Below the pieces are notes generated by a model. It was not told the origin of the DNA, searched no databases, and saw only the letters and a program-made list of their open reading frames with translations. The translations under genes and the position numbers were made by a program. 7,844 bases of DNA, from the NCBI GenBank assembly GCA_031259485.1, contig JAIRLH010000055.1:1-7844 (forward strand). Reading direction: 5' to 3'. Positions 5,657-7,844 of this stretch are shown here, piece after piece. Each line of letters starts with the position of its first letter. The first letter of the stretch is position 1. This stretch comes from Elusimicrobiota bacterium (lineage in GTDB: Bacteria; Elusimicrobiota; Elusimicrobia; Elusimicrobiales; Elusimicrobiaceae).

Positions 5657-6904
5657 ATGTACGAACATATTAAGTGGCAGGACCCCGCGATGTACGACGC
5701 CATTATGCTTGAAGCCGCCCGCCAGCAAAACAGGATTGAATTAATCGCTTCCGAAAATTTTACTTCCCGCGCGGTGATGGAAGCGCAGGGCTCCATCCTG
5801 ACCAATAAATACGCCGAGGGCTACCCGGGTAAACGCTACTACGGGGGTTGCGAATATGTTGATATTGTTGAAACCCTCGCCATAGAGCGCGCCAAAGAAC
5901 TTTTCAAAGCAGAAGGCGCAAACGTGCAGCCGCACAGCGGCGCGCAGGCGAATATTGCCGCGTATCTCGCGCTTATCGCGCCCGGGGATACTGTGATGGG
6001 CTTAAACCTTTCGCACGGCGGACACCTTACGCACGGGCACCCTATGAACTTCAGCGGCAAATATTTTAAGATCGTGGAAATGAATGTCCGCCCCGACACG
6101 GAAACCATTGATTACGACGAAGCCGCCAAAACCGCCGCAGCCGCCAAACCCAAACTGATTATGGCCGGCGCTTCAAATTATTCGCGCATTTTTGACTGGA
6201 AGAAACTGCGTGAAATCGCGGACAGCGTGGGCGCTTTCCTCGTGTGCGACGTTGCGCACTACGCGGGCCTTATCGCAACGGGGGAATATCCTTCGCCGGT
6301 GCCTTATGCGGACATTGTCACCACCACCACGCACAAAACTTTACGCGGCCCGCGCGGCGGCCTGATTTTGTGCAAAGAAAAATATTTGAAGCAGGTTAAT
6401 TCCTCCGTGTTCCCAGGCAATCAGGGCGGGCCGCTTATGCACGTGATAGCCGCAAAGGGCATTTGCTTCGGCGAGGCGCTTAAACCAGAGTTTAAAGTTT
6501 ATCAGAAGCAGGTTAAGGCAAATGCCTCGCGGCTCGCGGCGGAGCTGGCAAAAACCGGCTACCGCATTGTCGCGGGCGGGACGGACTGTCATGTCTTCAG
6601 CGTTGACCTGCGCGCAAAAAATATCACGGGCAAAGAGGCTGAAACCGCGCTTGACAAAGCCGGCATCACCTGCAACAAAAACACCATTCCCTACGATCCG
6701 CAGAAGCCGATGATAACCAGCGGCATACGCCTGGGCGCGCCGGCCGTCACCACGCGCGGCATGAAGGAAGAAGATATGACGGCGGTCGCGGGTTTCATAG
6801 ACGAAGCCATAGTCAATGCCGGAGACGACGGGAAACTTTCCGAAATTTCCCAAAAAGTTGAGGCGTTTTTAAAGAAATTCCCTCTTTACTCGGATATGAA
6901 CTGA
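5657..6904 (+). CDS. glyA: Serine hydroxymethyltransferase
   Basis: PLP-dependent cytoplasmic enzyme that interconverts serine plus tetrahydrofolate with glycine plus 5,10-methylene-tetrahydrofolate, the main entry of one-carbon units. At 415 residues it has the normal bacterial length. Signatures in order: IELIASENFTSRAVMEAQGS (27-46), LTNKYAEGYPGKRYYGGCEYVD (48-69), NVQPHSGAQAN (89-99), LSHGGHLTHG (118-127), CDVAHYAGLIATGEYPSP (Asp198 and His201 at the PLP ring), and TTTTHKTLRGPRGG with Lys227 as the Schiff-base lysine. These match E. coli Asp200, His203 and Lys229 with a two-residue offset. Starting at the upstream ATG (5618) would add 13 unconserved residues. The TGA overlaps the ATG of the next gene by one base (TGATG), so the two are probably translated together. 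Expression is likely driven by the extended -10 at 5607-5615. Confidence 0.98.
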   Translation: MYEHIKWQDPAMYDAIMLEAARQQNRIELIASENFTSRAVMEAQGSILTNKYAEGYPGKRYYGGCEYVDIVETLAIERAKELFKAEGANVQPHSGAQANIAAYLALIAPGDTVMGLNLSHGGHLTHGHPMNFSGKYFKIVEMNVRPDTETIDYDEAAKTAAAAKPKLIMAGASNYSRIFDWKKLREIADSVGAFLVCDVAHYAGLIATGEYPSPVPYADIVTTTTHKTLRGPRGGLILCKEKYLKQVNSSVFPGNQGGPLMHVIAAKGICFGEALKPEFKVYQKQVKANASRLAAELAKTGYRIVAGGTDCHVFSVDLRAKNITGKEAETALDKAGITCNKNTIPYDPQKPMITSGIRLGAPAVTTRGMKEEDMTAVAGFIDEAIVNAGDDGKLSEISQKVEAFLKKFPLYSDMN

Positions 6905-7749
6905 TGCCGTCAATCGCGATAATCGGCGGCAGCGGCCTTTATAAAATTGACGGCCTGCGGCGCGCGAGGGAGGTTGCCGTAAAGACGCCTTTCGGCGCGC
7001 CTTCGGATAAAATTATCTGCGGACAGCTGGGCGGCGTCGAGGTTGCTTTTTTGGCGCGCCACAACCGGCGGCATATTTATCTGCCGTCGGAAGTCCCATA
7101 CCGCGCCAATATTTACGCGCTCAAAAAACTGGGCGCAAAAATAATTTTGTCTTTCAGCGCGGTAGGCTCGCTAAAAGAAAAATTGCCGCCGCATACTTTT
7201 GTTTTTCCCGATCAGATCGTTGATAAAACGCAGGGCCGCGCGCAGACGTTTTTCGGCGGCGGCCTTGTGGGGCATGTTTCTTTTGCCGATCCTTTTTGCA
7301 ATTGCCTTCAAAAGGCTTTGTTTGACGCGGCGAAGAAACTGAAAATCAAAACCGCGCGCGGCGGCACGCTTGTGTGTATGGAAGGCCCTGCCTTCTCTAC
7401 GAGGGCAGAGAGCGGGTTCCACCGCAAAATGGGCTGGAGCCTAATCGGCATGACTAGCTGCCCGGAGGCGAAACTCGCGCGCGAAGCCGGACTTGCATAC
7501 GGCTGCTGCGCTATGGTCACGGATTATGACTGCTGGAGGAAGGGGGAAGAAGTCTCCGCCGCAAAAGTCAATGAAACAATGAAAAGCAACGAAGTCTCCG
7601 CAAAAAAATTGATTGCGGCCGCGGTACCGCTTGCGGCCGGGCTGAAGCGCTGCGGCATGTGTAATGAAAGCATGATGAACGCCGTCGCGGCGCAGCACAA
7701 AGAAATCAATCGGGCGCGGCTCAAAAAAATAAAGCTGATACTTGAATGA
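6904..7749 (+). CDS. mtnP: S-methyl-5'-thioadenosine phosphorylase
   Basis: Cytoplasmic purine nucleoside phosphorylase-family enzyme of 281 residues that splits methylthioadenosine, a by-product of S-adenosylmethionine use, into adenine and 5-methylthioribose-1-phosphate. Visible motifs: GGSGLY (8-13, phosphate binding), ARHNRRH (51-57), YRANIYALKKLGAK (66-79), SAVGSLKEKLPP (85-96), DQIVDKTQGRAQTFF (103-117), MEGPAFSTRAES (159-170), IGMTSCPEAKLAREAG (181-196), and TDYDCW (206-211). The DYD motif favours 6-aminopurine (MTA) over inosine/guanosine substrates. Family members usually have Gly where Asn54 stands in ARHNRRH, a mild oddity. The start overlaps the glyA stop (TGATG), with no separate strong ribosome binding site. 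The pairing with glyA joins one-carbon supply with methyl-donor salvage. No other methionine-salvage genes (mtnA and onward) are in the window. Confidence 0.93.
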   Translation: MPSIAIIGGSGLYKIDGLRRAREVAVKTPFGAPSDKIICGQLGGVEVAFLARHNRRHIYLPSEVPYRANIYALKKLGAKIILSFSAVGSLKEKLPPHTFVFPDQIVDKTQGRAQTFFGGGLVGHVSFADPFCNCLQKALFDAAKKLKIKTARGGTLVCMEGPAFSTRAESGFHRKMGWSLIGMTSCPEAKLAREAGLAYGCCAMVTDYDCWRKGEEVSAAKVNETMKSNEVSAKKLIAAAVPLAAGLKRCGMCNESMMNAVAAQHKEINRARLKKIKLILE

Positions 7750-7844
7750 AGGTTAATCTGAAATTATTTTTATTTACTTTGTCCGGTCCGCGTTTTTGCT
7801 TTTGAAGGCGAAATCCAGTCTTTTACGAATATTAAAACGGAAGG
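7746..7844 (+). pseudogene. Start of a secreted-protein-like gene, apparently frameshifted, cut by window edge
   Basis: An ATG at 7746 overlaps the mtnP stop (ATGA), as at other junctions here. It reads MKVNLKLFLFTLSGPRFCF and then stops at 7803-7805. The +1 frame continues to the window end as FAFEGEIQSFTNIKTEG. If the T5 run at 7793-7797 were one base shorter, the frames would join as a positively charged, hydrophobic leader (signal-peptide-like) followed by an acidic/polar mature start. This looks like one exported protein broken by a single-base insertion, through mutation, phase variation or sequencing error. With only 99 bases visible the family cannot be identified. It may instead be a non-coding tail with a coincidental open frame. 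Confidence 0.4.

Noticed and set aside
1..7844. Mobile element, CRISPR array or defence island
   Set aside because: No transposase or integrase motifs, direct-repeat arrays, terminal inverted repeats or defence-gene signatures were found; nearly all the window is housekeeping or envelope genes.

Overview
The window is ordinary chromosomal DNA from a diderm (Gram-negative-type) bacterium. It is densely packed, with genes that mostly abut or overlap by 1 to 8 bases. A Kdo-8-phosphate phosphatase (KdsC) implies a Kdo-containing lipopolysaccharide, and a CsgG-like lipoprotein fits an outer-membrane envelope. The phylum cannot be fixed from sequence alone. AT-rich promoters beside GC-richer coding, and the gene content, would suit Elusimicrobiota or another less-studied diderm lineage, but that is a guess. 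No mobile element, CRISPR array, tRNA or rRNA was seen.

Layout. On the minus strand, a three-gene operon reads leftward from about 1833: a CsgG-like lipoprotein, an 81-residue single-pass membrane protein, and serS (seryl-tRNA synthetase, cut by the left edge). The genes overlap at GTGA and ATGA junctions. On the plus strand, starting only 22 bases away, a second operon reads rightward: kdsC, a DUF1646-family ion transporter, an MgtC/SapB-family membrane protein, and a DegT/DnrJ/EryC1/StrS-family PLP aminotransferase. After a 361-base gap (5296-5656) comes a third unit: glyA (serine hydroxymethyltransferase), an S-methyl-5'-thioadenosine phosphorylase gene, and the start of another reading frame that appears frameshifted near the right edge.

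How the genes fit together. The second operon joins envelope-sugar chemistry (kdsC and a sugar-type aminotransferase) with two membrane proteins linked to cations. The third joins one-carbon supply (glyA) with salvage of the methylthioadenosine made from S-adenosylmethionine. The first pairs a translation enzyme with two envelope proteins of unknown role.

Most worth a second look: (1) the 22-base divergent promoter, where mirror-image TATAAT boxes lie 6 bases from each start codon, so both operons may begin with leaderless mRNAs; (2) the gap before glyA, which has an extended -10 promoter, a possible operator, and a 137-base segment that can fold into a three-way junction; (3) a possible KdnA-like role for the aminotransferase beside kdsC; (4) an apparent frameshift at a T5 run at the right edge. 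No clearly new multi-gene system is evident.
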